This document shows positions 63,380-64,000 of a DNA stretch of 64,000 nucleotides, piece by piece (the stretch's first letter is position 1; each line of letters opens with the position of its first letter). Location of the stretch: NCBI RefSeq assembly GCF_001949145.1, contig NW_019091513.1, forward strand, positions 125,623 to 189,622. The letters are read 5' to 3'. Source of the stretch: Acanthaster planci (taxonomy: Eukaryota > Echinodermata > Asteroidea > Valvatida > Acanthasteridae). A model generated the notes under the pieces. That model ran no database searches. It was not told where the DNA came from and saw only the letters and a program-made list of their open reading frames with translations. Position numbers and translations under genes: made by a program.

Positions 63380-64000
63380 CTGCATGGTAGGAATAGTTAT
63401 CATTAAGATTGCCTCTGCGGAAGACACTCTTAACCAAATTCTGGAGTTTATCTCCCCGACAGCATCAACGAAAACCAAATCCAGTGTGCAACACTTGTAA
63501 CTTGACATTGCTTGATTGATATTATATGCCAACATCTGTCAAGACATTGAAACCAATCTGTATCCGCCCCGAGTTGAAGTGCACCCCCAAGCGGCATAAA
63601 AAAGACAGATGGTAGTAAGTTTTCCAAGCAGGTTCTTGCGCTACGCGCACTCAGCGTGCTCCGCGTCAAACGCGCCATTGATCCCATTACAAGCGCGCGC
63701 CTATGCGGTGAGTACTAAAAAAAACACGCCCTCTTTCGTTCCACTGCGAGGGGATTGTTCCACTCACTAGACACAAGTTGAATGGAATGAGGTGTCAGTC
63801 CATGAGCAGTCCAGGTAAGTTAGTTCAAATTTCGCATTCAGTTTCAGCACAGTATCTAGGTGGTAAAATTAAAGCTTCAACTGTACATGCTTTGAAACTT
63901 AGACGTAGCCCTGGGACACATCCTTATAGCCTAAAACTACCATTTACAAATATTTCCATCTTCAGCTGGATCTAGAATGTCAACATACAATTATGCCAGG
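63380..64000. other. CAND1 intron running off the window
   Basis: No further CAND1 exon could be recognised upstream of 63379. The stretch contains an isolated CpG-rich patch at about 63634-63715 and otherwise A/T-rich sequence. The missing N-terminal ~475 residues of CAND1 must lie beyond 64000. Confidence 0.6.

Overview
The window reads as nuclear DNA of a marine invertebrate deuterostome, most likely an echinoderm. It holds four intron-rich genes whose predicted proteins align along their length with vertebrate orthologues, separated and interrupted by many short inverted-repeat elements. The organism call is inference: it rests on intron and exon style, a 2A-bearing non-LTR retrotransposon remnant of a kind known from sea urchins, and MITE end sequences. 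No species is claimed.

Layout: 1-4900 is gene-free and repeat-bearing. SLC25A32, the mitochondrial folate/FAD carrier, runs on + from 4901 to about 13412 in seven coding exons. EXT1, a heparan sulfate polymerase subunit, runs on - from 27736 to 19089 in eight exons with a complete 728-aa frame. RPLP0, the ribosomal stalk protein uL10/P0, runs on + from 33487 to 39369 in nine exons with a complete 314-aa frame. CAND1, the cullin-RING exchange factor, runs on - from beyond the right edge to 44636; twenty exons supply the C-terminal ~754 residues. The pairs are convergent (SLC25A32/EXT1), divergent (EXT1/RPLP0) and convergent (RPLP0/CAND1). These are housekeeping genes with unrelated jobs; there is no operon or cluster logic.

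The accessory content is more unusual. Three exactly 59-bp, TTAA-flanked, almost fully palindromic elements lie within 1.7 kb around the CAND1 3' end. Three ~565-590-bp TTAA-flanked piggyBac-like elements occur in CAND1 introns. A Penelope-like (PLE) reverse-transcriptase remnant lies downstream of RPLP0, and PLE-type termini with hammerhead-like cores occur elsewhere, including a 250-bp foldback insertion with 13-bp target duplications. A 2A-peptide-bearing non-LTR remnant sits in SLC25A32 intron 6, and a 920-bp hAT-like insertion with a perfect 8-bp target duplication sits in RPLP0 intron 1. A ~2.1-kb segment of CAND1, including one exon, is present twice and bounded by single-N joins, which may be a misplaced haplotype. 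Two introns use GC-AG splice sites. A 358-base N gap lies inside a 25-bp minisatellite.

All exon calls were made by eye from splice signals, frame continuity and remembered family sequences. No alignment or database search was run.
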